DNA from: Pseudomonas resinovorans NBRC 106553
GTDB taxonomy: Bacteria > Pseudomonadota > Gammaproteobacteria > Pseudomonadales > Pseudomonadaceae
Assembly (NCBI RefSeq): GCF_000412695.1
Contig: NC_021499.1
Span: 6,221,864 to 6,285,863 of the forward strand
Direction of reading: 5' to 3'
DNA: 64,000 nucleotides
The notes under the pieces are model-generated. The model worked only from the letters and a program-made list of their open reading frames with translations, searched no databases and was not told the origin of the DNA. Shown here in pieces: positions 45,588 through 61,481 of the stretch. Made by a program: the position numbers and the translations under genes. Numbering within the stretch: the stretch's first letter is position 1; the number at the start of each line of letters is the position of its first letter.

Positions 45588-46355
45588 TCAATCAATGCGC
45601 GCGCAGATCAACTTGACCCCGCGCGCGGCTATCTGTTCGCGCGCTTGCGGGGCAAGGCGCTCATCGGTAATCAGGGTGTGGATGCTGCTCCAGGGCAGCT
45701 CCAGGTTCGGTATGCGCCGACCGAGCTTGTCGGACTCGGCCATGACGATCACTTCGCGAGCGACCTCGGCCATGACCCGCGAGAGGCCCAGCAGTTCGTT
45801 GAAGGTGGTGGTGCCACGCTCCAGGTCGATACCGTCGGCGCCGATGAACAACTGGTCGAAATCGTAGGAACGCAGGACCTGCTCGGCCACCTGGCCCTGG
45901 AAGGATTCCGAATGGGGGTCCCAGGTACCGCCCGTCATCAACAGCACCGGTTCGTGCTCCAGGTCGCGCAGGGCGTTGGCCACATTCAGGGAGTTGGTCA
46001 TCACCACCAGGCCCGGCTTGCGGCCCAGTTCCGGGATCATCGCCGCAGTGGTGCTGCCGCTGTCGATGATGATCCGCGCATGCTCGCGGATGCAGCCGAC
46101 GGCAGCGCGGGCGATCGCCAGCTTGCGCGAGGACACTGGCAAGGTGGCGTCACCGATCAGCTCCTGGGGCATGGGCACGGCGCCGCCGTAACGGCGCAGC
46201 AGCAGGCCGTTCTTCTCCAGGGCGGTGAGATCCTTGCGGATGGTCACTTCGGAGGTGGAGAAGGCCTTGGCCAGCTCGTCGACGCTCACCTCGCCCTGCT
46301 CGTCGAGCAGCGCAAGGATTCCGTGGCGACGCTGGGGTGTGTTGCGTTTCGTCAT
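45588..46355 (-). CDS. glmR: DeoR-family regulator GlmR
   Basis: A 255-residue DeoR-type regulator. The N-terminal helix-turn-helix is VSVDELAKAFSTSEVTIRKD, and the sugar-phosphate-sensing domain includes IIIDSGSTTAAMIPEL. The same gene beside glmS in P. aeruginosa is named glmR. It probably controls glmS and itself in response to amino-sugar phosphate. ATG 46355 is used; the frame opens one codon earlier with TTG. Three CGAAA half-sites precede the start. Confidence 0.88.
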   Translation of the reverse strand: MTKRNTPQRRHGILALLDEQGEVSVDELAKAFSTSEVTIRKDLTALEKNGLLLRRYGGAVPMPQELIGDATLPVSSRKLAIARAAVGCIREHARIIIDSGSTTAAMIPELGRKPGLVVMTNSLNVANALRDLEHEPVLLMTGGTWDPHSESFQGQVAEQVLRSYDFDQLFIGADGIDLERGTTTFNELLGLSRVMAEVAREVIVMAESDKLGRRIPNLELPWSSIHTLITDERLAPQAREQIAARGVKLICARID

Positions 46356-46358
46356 CAA

Positions 46359-46377
46359 CGAAAGTTTCGTTTCGAAA
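46359..46377. promoter_or_regulatory. GlmR operator candidate
   Basis: CGAAAGTTTCG (46359-46369) adjoins the perfect palindrome TTTCGAAA (46370-46377). They lie immediately upstream of the glmR start, where a DeoR-family protein would repress its own operon. Confidence 0.5.
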
Positions 46378-46432
46378 GATAATGGCGCGAATCAAAACCT
46401 AAGACGATTCCTACGTCAACCCCGGAAACGAC

Positions 46433-46456
46433 AAAAGGCGGCCTGGGCCGCCTTTT
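46433..46456 (-). terminator. Terminator between glmU and glmR
   Basis: The stem AAAAGGCGGC / GCCGCCTTTT with a 4-nt loop has a T-tract on either strand. It serves glmU (minus). Two perfect DnaA boxes (46471-46479 and 46487-46495) lie between it and the glmU stop. Confidence 0.8.
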
Positions 46457-46470
46457 GCTTGGGCTGTCAT

Positions 46471-46495
46471 TTATCCACAGCCAGGGTTATCCACA
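46471..46495 (-). promoter_or_regulatory. Pair of perfect DnaA boxes after glmU
   Basis: TTATCCACA occurs twice, 16 bp apart start to start, in the same orientation, in the short glmU-glmR gap. Their role is unknown. Confidence 0.7.
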
Positions 46496-46498
46496 GCC

Positions 46499-47863
46499 TT
46501 ACTTCTTCACCTTCACCGGGCGCTTCCAGCCTTCGATGTTGCGCTGCTTGCCGCGGCCAACCGCCAGGGCATTGGCCGGCACGTCCTGGGTGATGGTGGA
46601 GCCGGCGCCAGTGGTGCAGCCGTCGCCGAGATTGACCGGGGCTACCAGGGAGCTGTTGGAGCCGACGAACACGTCCTCGCCCATGACGGTGCGGAATTTG
46701 TTGGCGCCGTCGTAGTTGCAGGTGATGGTGCCGGCGCCGACGTTGGTGCGCGCGCCGATCTCGGCGTCGCCGAGGTAAGCCAGGTGGCCGGCCTTGGCAC
46801 CCTCGCCCAGCACGGCGTTCTTCAGCTCGACGAAGTTACCCACATGGGCCTTGGCGCCCAGCACGGCACCCGGGCGCAAGCGGGCGAACGGGCCGCAGTC
46901 GGCGCCTTCGCCCAGCTCGGCACCGTCCAGGTGGCTGTTGGCCTTGACCACTGCGCCACTGCGCAGGGTGCTGTCCTTGATCACGCAGTTGGGACCGATC
47001 TCTACACCGTCCTCGATCACCACGCGGCCTTCGAGGATGACGTTCACGTCGATCAGTACGTCGCGACCCACGCTCGCTTCGCCGCGCAGGTCGAAACGCG
47101 TGGGGTCCAGCAGGGTCACGCCCTGGGCCATCAGGCGCCGGGCAGCGCGCTTCTGGTAGTGGCGCTCCAGTTCGGCGAGCTGGATGCGGTCGTTGGCGCC
47201 CTGCACTTCCATGGCGTCATGGGGATGCTCGGTGGCCACCACCAGGCCGTCTGCCACCGCCATGGCGATGACGTCGGTGAGGTAGTACTCGCCCTGGGCA
47301 TTGTTGTTCGACAGGCGGCCCAGCCACTCGGCGAGGCGCTTGCCGGGCACGGCGAGGATGCCGGTGTTGCCTTCGCGAATCGCACGCTGTTCGGGACTGG
47401 CGTCCTTGTGCTCGACGATGGCCTTCACCACGCCATGGGCATCGCGGACGATGCGGCCGTAGCCGGTCGGGTCGTCCAGTTCCACGGTGAGCAGGGCGAG
47501 CTGGTCGTCCTTCACCTTCTCCAGCAAGCGCTGCAGGGTGTCCTCTTCAATCAACGGCACATCGCCGTAGAGGATCAGCACGCGCTCGGCGGTCAGTTGC
47601 GGCAGGGCCTGGGCCACGGCGTGGCCGGTACCCAGCTGCTGGGCCTGGAGGACGAAGTCCAGGTCGTCGGCGGCCAGGCGTTCGCGCACCGTGTCGGCAC
47701 CGTGGCCGATCACCACGTGGATGCCCTGGGGCTGGAGCTTGCGGGCGGTGTCGATGACGTGGCCGAGCATGGCTTTGCCGGCTACCGGATGCAGGACCTT
47801 GGGCAGGGCGGAGCGCATGCGCGTGCCCTGGCCGGCGGCGAGGATGACGATATCGAGGGACAT
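46499..47863 (-). CDS. glmU: Bifunctional UDP-GlcNAc pyrophosphorylase / GlcN-1-P acetyltransferase (GlmU)
   Basis: A 454-residue enzyme completing UDP-GlcNAc synthesis for peptidoglycan and LPS. The uridyltransferase half begins [16 protein letters not shown] with the nucleotide loop [11 protein letters not shown]. The left-handed beta-helix acetyltransferase half shows repeated hexapeptides and the block [12 protein letters not shown]. The basic tail ends PVKVKK. Co-location with glmS and glmR forms an amino-sugar cluster. ATG 47863 gives the family N-terminus; the ribosome site is weak. Confidence 0.97.
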   Translation of the reverse strand: MSLDIVILAAGQGTRMRSALPKVLHPVAGKAMLGHVIDTARKLQPQGIHVVIGHGADTVRERLAADDLDFVLQAQQLGTGHAVAQALPQLTAERVLILYGDVPLIEEDTLQRLLEKVKDDQLALLTVELDDPTGYGRIVRDAHGVVKAIVEHKDASPEQRAIREGNTGILAVPGKRLAEWLGRLSNNNAQGEYYLTDVIAMAVADGLVVATEHPHDAMEVQGANDRIQLAELERHYQKRAARRLMAQGVTLLDPTRFDLRGEASVGRDVLIDVNVILEGRVVIEDGVEIGPNCVIKDSTLRSGAVVKANSHLDGAELGEGADCGPFARLRPGAVLGAKAHVGNFVELKNAVLGEGAKAGHLAYLGDAEIGARTNVGAGTITCNYDGANKFRTVMGEDVFVGSNSSLVAPVNLGDGCTTGAGSTITQDVPANALAVGRGKQRNIEGWKRPVKVKK

Positions 47864-47917
47864 GGAGGGAATCACCGAATCAGGCTGGTAAGCGAAAACC
47901 GGAACGCCGGAAAAGAA

Positions 47918-47941
47918 AAAGGGTAGCCAAGGCTACCCTTT
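47918..47941 (-). terminator. Rho-independent terminator of the atp operon
   Basis: The stem AAAGGGTAGCC / GGCTACCCTTT with a 2-nt loop is followed on the minus strand by a T-rich run (TTTTTCTTTTCC). It starts 27 bp past the atpC stop. Confidence 0.9.
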
Positions 47942-47968
47942 AACTCGATCGCATTGAAGTGCGCCGGC

Positions 47969-48394
47969 TTAGCCGCCGAACTTCTTGCGGATCTGCTGGA
48001 CGGTACGCAGCTGGGCTGCAGCCTCGGCCAGACGAGCGGAAGCGGTGGAGTAGTCGAACTCCGCGCCCTTCTCGTGCAGGGCCTTCTCAGCAGCCTTGAG
48101 GGACTCTTGAGCCGCGGCTTCGTCCAGGTCTCCGGCGCGCAGCACGGTGTCGGCAAGAACCTTCACCATGTTCGGCTGGACCTCGAGGAAACCACCGGAG
48201 ATGTAGAACACCTCCTCCTCACCACCCTGCTTGACCAGGCGGATCGGACCCGGCTTGAGGTCGGTGATCAGCGGGGCGTGGCCCGGCGCGATACCCAGAT
48301 CGCCGAGGTGGCCGTGCGCAATCACCATCTCCACCAGACCGGAGAAGATCTCCGCTTCGGCGCTGACGATATCGCAATGGACAGTAATAGCCAT
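47969..48394 (-). CDS. atpC: ATP synthase epsilon subunit
   Basis: A 141-residue F1 epsilon subunit, which rotates with gamma and can inhibit hydrolysis. The N-terminal beta sandwich ([39 protein letters not shown]) precedes the two-helix C-terminal domain ([20 protein letters not shown]). It is the last gene of the operon, 43 bp after atpD. Confidence 0.97.
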   Translation of the reverse strand: MAITVHCDIVSAEAEIFSGLVEMVIAHGHLGDLGIAPGHAPLITDLKPGPIRLVKQGGEEEVFYISGGFLEVQPNMVKVLADTVLRAGDLDEAAAQESLKAAEKALHEKGAEFDYSTASARLAEAAAQLRTVQQIRKKFGG

Positions 48395-48437
48395 ACGCTT
48401 GCCTCACGTAAGCGCCCGTTGCCGGGCGCTCAGGGGG

Positions 48438-49844
<1,407 letters not shown>

Positions 49845-50705
49845 TTAAACCGCGGCAGCGCCGCCGACGATTTCCGAAATCTCTTGAGTGATCGCTGCCT
49901 GACGCGCCTTGTTGTAGATCAGCTGGAGATTGCTGATCAGATCACCGGCGTTGTCGGTGGCGTTCTTCATCGCGATCATCCGTGCGGCCTGCTCGCAGGC
50001 ATTGTTTTCAACCACGGACTGATACACCTGGGATTCCACGTAGCGCACCAGCAGACCCTCGAGGATCTCCTTGGCGTCGGGTTCGTAGAGGTAGTCCCAG
50101 TGGTGCTTCAACTCTTGATCGGCGTCGGCCACCAGCGGAACCAGCTGTTCCACGGTCGGCTTCTGCGTCATGGTGTTGACGAACTTGTTGGAAACCACGA
50201 ACAGGCGGTCGATACGGCCGTCCAGGTATGCATCGAGCATGACCTTGACGCTACCGATCAGGTCGTTGATCGAAGGTTCCTCGCCGATGTGGCTGATAGC
50301 TGCCACGACGTTGCCGCCGTAGTTGCGGAAGAAGGCCGCACCCTTGCTACCAATCACGCAGAGGTCGATCTCCACGCCTTGTTCACGGTAACCCGCCATG
50401 TCCTTGACCAGGGTCTTGAACAGGTTGATGTTCAAGCCGCCACACAGACCGCGGTCGCTGCTCACCACGACGTAACCGACGCGCTTTACTTCACGGTCGA
50501 TCATGAACGGGTGGCGGTATTCCGGGTTCGCGTTGGCCAAATGACCGATCACCTGGCGGATGCGCTCCGCGTAGGGGCGGCTGGCAGCCATGCGCAGTTG
50601 AGCCCTGCGCATCTTGCTGACCGCCACCTTTTCCATGGCGCTGGTGATCTTCTGCGTGCTTTTGATGCTCGCAATCTTGCTGCGAATCTCTTTTGCGCCT
50701 GCCAT
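49845..50705 (-). CDS. atpG: ATP synthase gamma subunit
   Basis: A 286-residue central stalk subunit. The N-terminal coiled-coil helix ([20 protein letters not shown]) and the C-terminal helix with the family signature ([18 protein letters not shown], read [15 protein letters not shown]) are present. It couples proton-driven rotation to catalysis. Confidence 0.98.
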   Translation of the reverse strand: MAGAKEIRSKIASIKSTQKITSAMEKVAVSKMRRAQLRMAASRPYAERIRQVIGHLANANPEYRHPFMIDREVKRVGYVVVSSDRGLCGGLNINLFKTLVKDMAGYREQGVEIDLCVIGSKGAAFFRNYGGNVVAAISHIGEEPSINDLIGSVKVMLDAYLDGRIDRLFVVSNKFVNTMTQKPTVEQLVPLVADADQELKHHWDYLYEPDAKEILEGLLVRYVESQVYQSVVENNACEQAARMIAMKNATDNAGDLISNLQLIYNKARQAAITQEISEIVGGAAAV

Positions 50706-50757
50706 GTAACACCTTTCGGGTTAGCAGGCGGGGGATCTTGCGACCCCCCGCTGCGGC

Positions 50758-52302
<1,545 letters not shown>

Positions 52303-52323
52303 TGCTCTGCTGCCCCTTCAAAC

Positions 52324-52860
52324 TCAAGATTTCAACGCTTCGGCCAGTTTCGCGAGCTTGCCGCGAACCGAGCCATCGATAACCAGGTCGCCGGCGCGGA
52401 TGACTACACCACCTATGAGGCTGGAGTCTTCCACGGCGTGCAGACGCACTTCCCGGCTGAGCCGTGCGCTGAGAACCTTGGCGAGTTTGTCTTGCTGTTC
52501 ATCGCTCAATGCGAAGGCACTGGTTACTTCCACATCGACCGATTTCTCTTGTTCGGCCTTGTACAGCTCGAACTGTTCGGCGATTTCCGGCAGCAGCACG
52601 AGGCGGCCATTCTCGGAAACAACGTGGATGAAGTTCTGTGCCTGGGCGTCGAACTTGTCACCAACCACCTCGACAAAGGTGGCGGCTTTTTCTGCGCTCG
52701 TCAGTCGCGGGGCTTTGAGCACACGCTGCATGGTGTCGTCTTGCGACACCGCAGCGGCCAGGCCTAGCATGGCCGACCAAGCGGCCAGCTGCTGATGGGC
52801 CTGGGCGTACTCGAAAGCAGCCTTGGCGTAAGGTCGGGCCAGCGTGGTCAGTTCTGCCAT
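52324..52860 (-). CDS. atpH: ATP synthase delta subunit
   Basis: A 178-residue peripheral stalk connector. The N-terminal helical domain begins [20 protein letters not shown], and the family C-terminal block [20 protein letters not shown] is present. It links F1 alpha to the b subunits. Confidence 0.97.
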   Translation of the reverse strand: MAELTTLARPYAKAAFEYAQAHQQLAAWSAMLGLAAAVSQDDTMQRVLKAPRLTSAEKAATFVEVVGDKFDAQAQNFIHVVSENGRLVLLPEIAEQFELYKAEQEKSVDVEVTSAFALSDEQQDKLAKVLSARLSREVRLHAVEDSSLIGGVVIRAGDLVIDGSVRGKLAKLAEALKS

Positions 52861-52872
52861 GATCGCCCTCGC

Positions 52873-53343
52873 TTAAATTTCGGCTGCCAGTTTGTTAACC
52901 AGCTCCGCGTGCGCGTTTTGATCGATAGTGGCACCCAGGATCTTCTCGGCACCATTAACGGCCAGGCTACCCAGTTGGGTGCGCAGCGCGTCTTTGACAC
53001 TGTTCAGTTCCTGCTCGATCTCAGCCTGAGCTTGCGCCTTCAGGCGCTCGCCTTCAGCACGTGCCTGATCGCGAGATTCGTCGACGATCTGGGTAGCGCG
53101 CTTTTTGGCTTGCTCGATGATTTCAGCTGCCTGAGCCTTGGCTTCGCGCAGTTGCTGACCCACTTTCTCATGGGCCAGCTCCAGGTCACGAGCCGCACGG
53201 TTGGCAGCGTCCAGGCCATCAGCGATCTTCTTCTGACGTTGCTGCAGAGCTGTAATGACCGGAGGCCATACGAACTTCATGCAGAACAGTACGAAGATGA
53301 AGAAAGCAACGGACTGGCCGATCAGGGTTGCATTAATGTTCAC
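52873..53343 (-). CDS. atpF: ATP synthase b subunit
   Basis: A 156-residue Fo stator subunit. It has one N-terminal membrane helix ([20 protein letters not shown]) and a long charged coiled coil that dimerises and reaches F1 via delta. Confidence 0.98.
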   Translation of the reverse strand: MNINATLIGQSVAFFIFVLFCMKFVWPPVITALQQRQKKIADGLDAANRAARDLELAHEKVGQQLREAKAQAAEIIEQAKKRATQIVDESRDQARAEGERLKAQAQAEIEQELNSVKDALRTQLGSLAVNGAEKILGATIDQNAHAELVNKLAAEI

Positions 53344-53392
53344 GCCAACACCTCGCTCGTTCGTTGTCAGTCCAATCCTCGAAAATCGAGGA

Positions 53393-53713
<321 letters not shown>

Positions 53714-53779
53714 TTATTCCCACTGCCCTTGCGGGCTTTCCCTTGCCTCGCGGCGCGGGACCATCTCTAACAGACCGCA

Positions 53780-53835
53780 CACCCTCTTCCGCCCTTCGGG
53801 CACCTCCTCCCCGAGGGGAGAAGGTCATCGGATGC
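53780..53835 (-). repeat. Hairpin repeat in the atpB-atpE gap
   Basis: The 196-bp gap between atpB and atpE contains stacked hairpins (GCCC-TT-CGGGC, then CTCCCC-GA-GGGGAG) of a common Pseudomonas intergenic type. Read in the operon direction it lies upstream of atpE and could stabilise or space the message for that high-copy subunit. Confidence 0.5.
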
Positions 53836-53846
53836 GCTGCGCGTTA

Positions 53847-55140
<1,294 letters not shown>

Positions 55141-55220
55141 CGCAGCAGTTCCTCTGGTGTCGGCCGCTGGAATCAACGACTTGGCATACTTTGTGCCGAC
55201 AAAATTGCGCGCAGAGTATA

Positions 55221-55237
55221 GGGGGGGAACCCCCCCC
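55221..55237. terminator. G7-AA-C8 palindrome between parB and atpI
   Basis: A run of seven G, then AA, then eight C makes a strong hairpin 51-67 bp downstream of parB on the minus strand. It lies upstream of the atpI start, with TATACT following on the minus strand. It may end parB transcription or sit beside the atp promoter. Confidence 0.5.
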
Positions 55238-55287
55238 GTTCAACTGCCGGGTAGTGATTTCCGACCGTCGCTACAGCGCCAAATGTT

Positions 55288-56160
55288 TCAGCGGATGTGG
55301 GCCAGGACGCCCTGCAACTCATCGAGGGAGTTGTAGCGGATCACCAGTTGGCCTTTGCCCTTCTGCCCATGCTTGATCTGCACGGGAGCGCCCAACCGCT
55401 CAGCCAGGCGCTGTTCGAGCCGACTGATGTCGGGATCGGCCTTGACCACCTCGACAGGTTTCTCCTTGCTGTTCAGCCACTGCCGTACCAGTGCCTCGGT
55501 TTGGCGCACGGTCAGACCTCGTGCGACAACATGTCGCGCCCCTTCCACCTGTCGTTCGAGGGGCAGGCCGAGCAGGGCACGGGCATGGCCCATTTCCAGA
55601 TCGCCATGGGAAAGCAGGGTCTTGATCTCTTCCGGCAGGCCGATCAGGCGCAGCAGGTTGGTGATGGTCACCCGCGACTTGCCCACCGCTTCGGCGACCT
55701 GCTGTTGGGTGAGCTGGAACTCCTGCTGCAGGCGCTGCAGGGCGATGGCTTCCTCGATGGGATTGAGGTCCTCGCGCTGGATGTTCTCGATCAGCGCCAT
55801 GGCGATGGCGGCCTCGTCGGGCACTTCACGGACCATGGCCGGAATCTTCTCCAGGCCGGCCTGCTGGCTGGCGCGCCAACGGCGCTCACCGGCGATGATC
55901 TCGAAGCGGCCCGCACCAATGGGGCGCACGACGATGGGCTGCATGACGCCCTGGACCCTGATCGACTGGGCCAGCTCTTCGAGCGCGGTGGGGTCCATGT
56001 CGCGGCGGGGCTGGTACTTGCCGCGCTGGATCAGGTCCAGGGGCAGGTGCTGAAGCTCGCGGGTATCGACCTTGACGGCCTCGTCTTCGAGCTTGGTGAC
56101 GGTACTGCCGCCCAGCAGGGCGTCCAAGCCACGGCCCAGACCTCGTTTTTTCGCGGCCAT
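55288..56160 (-). CDS. parB: Chromosome partitioning protein ParB
   Basis: A 290-residue ParB that binds parS near the origin and spreads using CTP. It has the N-terminal ParA-interaction segment (KKRGLGRGLDALLG), the CTP-binding region GERRWRASQQAGLEKIP and the helix-turn-helix AEAVGKSRVTITNLLRLIG, with a C-terminal dimerisation domain. It is 9 bp downstream of parA. A parS-like site lies inside folE2, about 14 kb away. Confidence 0.98.
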   Translation of the reverse strand: MAAKKRGLGRGLDALLGGSTVTKLEDEAVKVDTRELQHLPLDLIQRGKYQPRRDMDPTALEELAQSIRVQGVMQPIVVRPIGAGRFEIIAGERRWRASQQAGLEKIPAMVREVPDEAAIAMALIENIQREDLNPIEEAIALQRLQQEFQLTQQQVAEAVGKSRVTITNLLRLIGLPEEIKTLLSHGDLEMGHARALLGLPLERQVEGARHVVARGLTVRQTEALVRQWLNSKEKPVEVVKADPDISRLEQRLAERLGAPVQIKHGQKGKGQLVIRYNSLDELQGVLAHIR

Positions 56161-56169
56161 GCGGATTCC

Positions 56170-56958
56170 TTATGCGGTAGCGGATTTGGCTTTGGCGCGC
56201 TGGCGGCGGACCAACTCGCCTGCCAGTGCCAGGTAGGCGATGGCGCCACGGGATTGCTTGTCGTAGACCAGGGCCGGCATGCCGAAGCTCGGGGCTTCGG
56301 CCAGGCGCACGTTACGCGGGATGACCGCATCGTAGAGCTTGTCGCCGAAGTGTTCCTTGAGCTGCGCCGAGACATCGTTGGTGAGACTGATGCGCGGGTC
56401 GTACATGGTGCGCAGCAGGCCTTCGATCTTCAGGTTCGGGTTCAGCAGCTGGCCGATGCGCTGGATGCTGTTCACCAGGTCCGACAGGCCTTCCAGCGCG
56501 TAGTACTCGCACTGCATGGGGATGATCACGCCGTCGGACGCGGACAGGGCGTTGATCGTCAGCATCGACAGCGAAGGCGGGCAGTCGATGAGGATGTAAT
56601 CGTAGTTTTCGCGGATCGGCGCCAGGGCTTCGCGCAGGCGATGCTCCTTGTTCGGCATGTCCAGCAGCGCCACTTCCGCCGCGGTGAGGTCGCGGTTGGC
56701 CGGCAGCAGCTGGTAACCACCGTGCTCGGAATACTGCATGGCGGTGGCCAGGTCGCACTCACCGGTGAGCACGTCATAGACCGAATGCTCGAGGGCCAGC
56801 TTGTCGATGCCGCTGCCCATGGTGGCGTTGCCCTGGGGATCGAGGTCGATCAGCAGCACGCGACGCTTGGTGGCGACCAACGACGCGGCCAGGTTGACGC
56901 AAGTGGTGGTCTTGCCGACCCCACCTTTCTGATTGGCAATAGCGAATACCTTGCCCAT
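56170..56958 (-). CDS. parA: Chromosome partitioning ATPase ParA (Soj)
   Basis: A 262-residue Walker ATPase that moves ParB-bound origins. The deviant Walker A NQKGGVGKTTTCVNLAASL starts at residue 8, and the Walker B region LIDCPPSLSMLTINAL follows. ATG 56958 (MGKVFAIANQKGG) has GGGGGAAGG upstream; the longer frame is not conserved in type. The gene lies 14 bp after rsmG. Confidence 0.98.
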   Translation of the reverse strand: MGKVFAIANQKGGVGKTTTCVNLAASLVATKRRVLLIDLDPQGNATMGSGIDKLALEHSVYDVLTGECDLATAMQYSEHGGYQLLPANRDLTAAEVALLDMPNKEHRLREALAPIRENYDYILIDCPPSLSMLTINALSASDGVIIPMQCEYYALEGLSDLVNSIQRIGQLLNPNLKIEGLLRTMYDPRISLTNDVSAQLKEHFGDKLYDAVIPRNVRLAEAPSFGMPALVYDKQSRGAIAYLALAGELVRRQRAKAKSATA

Positions 56959-56972
56959 GGCTGCCTTCCCCC

Positions 56973-57619
56973 TCATAGCGTGCGGCGCAGTATCAGCAGA
57001 TGGCGCTGACCTTGGCAACCGGGAACCTCCAGCTGATGCGCCGACTCGACGCGGAAGTCCGCGGGCAGTGCCTGCAGCTCATCGTTCGGATGCAATCCCT
57101 TCATCGCCAGCCAGCGCGTTTCTCCGTCACCCAGGTGACGGGTCCAGTTGCTGAAGTCCTCCAGCGAACTGAAGGCGCGGGAGACGATGCCGCTGAACGG
57201 CCGCTCCGGGGTGAAGGCCTCGACCCGGCTGTGGACAACGTCGAGGTTGTCGAGTTTCAGCTCCAGTTTCACCTGGGTGAGGAAGCGGGTCTTCTTACCG
57301 TTGGAGTCGAGCAGGGTGAAGCGTCGCTCGGGGAACAGGATTGCCAGCGGGATGCCGGGCATGCCGCCGCCGCTGCCGACGTCCAGCCAGTTGTCGCCGA
57401 GCGCGGCTACGTATGGCACGACGCTCAGGCTGTCGAGCAGGTGGCGCGAGACCATTTCGTCAGGATCGCGCACCGCGGTGAGGTTGTAGGCCTTGTTCCA
57501 CTTGATCAGCAGGGCCAGGTAGGCGAGCAGGCCATCCTGGCTTTGCGGGGTGAGTTCGACAGCGAGTTGTTGCGCGCCACGGGACAGTTCGTCGGCGTGG
57601 CGTTGGTTGACCAAGGACA

Positions 57620-57620
<1 letters not shown>
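56973..57620 (-). CDS. rsmG: 16S rRNA (guanine527-N7)-methyltransferase RsmG
   Basis: A 215-residue SAM-dependent methyltransferase modifying G527 of 16S rRNA. The SAM loop is [20 protein letters not shown] (about 76-95). The ATG overlaps the mnmG stop by one base (TGATG), a coupled arrangement. It is followed by parA-parB. Confidence 0.97.
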
Positions 57621-59515
<1,895 letters not shown>

Positions 59516-60029
59516 GCACCTCGTGCCTCTTCAAGGCTGGGAAATAGAGAAAGCCGCACAGTATAGGGGAAATCACCGCCTTTCATGAAGCCGTCTGGCC
59601 AAAAAATAGCCAACCTGCTCCAGTCCTGCTTTTAGCGTGAGTTATCCAAAAGTGGAAAAGTCCTTGTGGGTAAAAATATAAAGAAGAGAAGAATTTCTTA
59701 AAAAGCCTGTTTTTATGTTTATGCATTGGGGAGGAGGTTTTCTGTGGATAAGTGATTCAAGGCCATCTACGACGCTGCTTACAGAGGATGATAATCCTGT
59801 GATATTCCTGCCGGTAGGCACTGCGTAAGCCGTCAGCAAGCTGTGCACCGATAGGGAAGTTATGCACAGCGGTTTTATCCAGTGGCTTTTCACCAGGGTT
59901 ATGGACTGGGTTGAAGGGCAGTTATCAACAGGGTTTAATCCACTGGTTTTTGGGGCGCGCAGGCAGGAACGGACCGCCTGGCAAGCAGGCAGTCGCGTTC
60001 GTTGTGGATAAAAAGTCGAGGGCTTCGGC
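59516..60029. other. mnmG-mnmE intergenic region with DnaA boxes and an AT-rich tract (origin-like)
   Basis: This 514-bp gap has no gene. It contains perfect DnaA boxes at 59743-59751 (TGTGGATAA), 59860-59868 (TTATGCACA) and 60003-60011 (TGTGGATAA). One-mismatch sites are TTATCCAAA (59642) and TTATCAACA (about 59922). An AT-rich tract at about 59660-59722 (for example GGTAAAAATATAAAGAAG) would suit unwinding. The place matches the flank of mnmG that holds oriC in E. coli. In Pseudomonas the main origin is beside dnaA, so this may be a relic or accessory site. Confidence 0.65.
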
Positions 60030-61397
60030 TTACTTGCCGATGCAGAAGCTGGAGAAGATACGACCCAACAGGTCGTCGGAGCTGAAGGCGCCGGTGATCT
60101 CACCCAGCGCGTGCTGGGCCTGGCGCAGGTCTTCGGCGAGAAGCTCGCCGGCACCGGCCAGCGTGAGCTGTGAACGCCCATGGTCGAGGAAGCTGCCGGC
60201 CTGGCGCAGCGCTTCCAGGTGGCGGCGGCGGGCGCTGAAGCTGCTTTCGGCGGTCTGTTGATAACCCATGCAGGTCTTCAGGTGCTCGCGCAGCAGATCC
60301 AGGCCTGCTCCGGAGCGGGCGGAAAGGCTGAGGGTGACATGGCCATCGTCGCTGACTTCCAGGCCGATCTCCTCACCGCTGAGGTCGGCCTTGTTGCGGA
60401 TCAGGGTGACCTTGGCCGGATCGGGCTTGCTGTCGAGGAACTCGGGCCACAGGGCAAAGGGATCGGCTGCTTCCGGTGCGGTGGCGTCCACCACCAGCAG
60501 TACGCGGTCGGCTTCCTCGATCGCCTTCAGCGCGCGCTCGACGCCGATCTTTTCCACATGGTCGTCGGTATCACGCAGGCCAGCGGTATCCACAACGTGC
60601 AGGGGCATCCCGTCGATGTGGATATGTTCGCGCAGCACGTCACGGGTGGTACCGGCGATGTCGGTGACTATGGCTGCTTCGCGCCCGGCGAGGCTGTTCA
60701 GCAGGCTGGATTTGCCGGCATTGGGACGGCCGGCGATCACTACTGTCATGCCGTCGCGCAGCAGGGCACCCTGTCCCGCTTCGCGAATCACTGTGGATAA
60801 GTTTTCCCGCACGCCGTCCAGCAAGCCCAGCACATGGCCGTCGGCGAGGAAGTCGATTTCCTCCTCGGGAAAGTCGATGGCGGCTTCTACGTAGATACGC
60901 AGCTCGATCAGTTTCTCGGTCAGGCCATGGACACGCCTGGAGAATTCCCCTTGCAGGGAGCGCAGCGCGTTGCGCGCGGCTTGTTCGGAGCTGGCTTCGA
61001 TCAGGTCGGCGATGGCTTCGGCCTGGGCCAGGTCGAGCTTGTCGTTGAGGAAGGCGCGTTCGCTGAACTCGCCCGGGCGGGCCTGGCGGGCGCCGAGTTC
61101 CATGCAGCGGCGCAGCAGCAGGTCGAGGACAACGGGGCCACCGTGGCCCTGGAGCTCGAAGACGTCTTCGCCGGTGAAGGAGTTGGGGCCGGGGAAGTAG
61201 AGGGCGATACCTTCGTCGAGGGTCTGTCCGGCGCCATCCAGGAAGGGCCCGTAGTGGGCGAAGCGTGGCTTGGGTACACGGCCGCCGATGGTCTCGGCTA
61301 TGCGCGCGGCCAGCGGGCCGGAGACGCGGACTATGCCTACGCCGCCACGACCCTGGGCGGTAGCGACGGCGACGATGGTGTCACGGACAGGGTTCAT
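60030..61397 (-). CDS. mnmE: tRNA modification GTPase MnmE (TrmE)
   Basis: A 455-residue K+-dependent GTPase partner of MnmG. The N-terminal formyl-THF-binding domain is followed by a helical domain with an inserted G domain ([32 protein letters not shown]) and the C-terminal CIGK motif with the active cysteine. A perfect DnaA box lies inside (60792-60800). Confidence 0.98.
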   Translation of the reverse strand: MNPVRDTIVAVATAQGRGGVGIVRVSGPLAARIAETIGGRVPKPRFAHYGPFLDGAGQTLDEGIALYFPGPNSFTGEDVFELQGHGGPVVLDLLLRRCMELGARQARPGEFSERAFLNDKLDLAQAEAIADLIEASSEQAARNALRSLQGEFSRRVHGLTEKLIELRIYVEAAIDFPEEEIDFLADGHVLGLLDGVRENLSTVIREAGQGALLRDGMTVVIAGRPNAGKSSLLNSLAGREAAIVTDIAGTTRDVLREHIHIDGMPLHVVDTAGLRDTDDHVEKIGVERALKAIEEADRVLLVVDATAPEAADPFALWPEFLDSKPDPAKVTLIRNKADLSGEEIGLEVSDDGHVTLSLSARSGAGLDLLREHLKTCMGYQQTAESSFSARRRHLEALRQAGSFLDHGRSQLTLAGAGELLAEDLRQAQHALGEITGAFSSDDLLGRIFSSFCIGK

Positions 61398-61435
61398 CTG
61401 TGGATACCTTTGGGTCTGCGAATGGCGGATAGCAA

Positions 61436-61456
61436 GACGCCCCCAGAGGGGGCGTC
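61436..61456 (-). terminator. Hairpin after yidC
   Basis: The stem GACGCCCC / GGGGCGTC with a 5-nt loop lies in the 84-bp yidC-mnmE gap. There is no long T-run, so it is a weak terminator or attenuator between co-directional genes. Confidence 0.5.
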
Positions 61457-61481
61457 ATGTTCAAGCTGTCTGGCGTCGCTG

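Noticed and set aside
43866..46382. An 838-codon open frame on the plus strand
   Set aside because: It is antisense to glmS and glmR, both of which are certain from family motifs.
47711..47725. CACCACGTGGATG in glmU as a parS site
   Set aside because: The CACGTGG core is present but the outer bases do not fit GTTYCACGTGRAAC.
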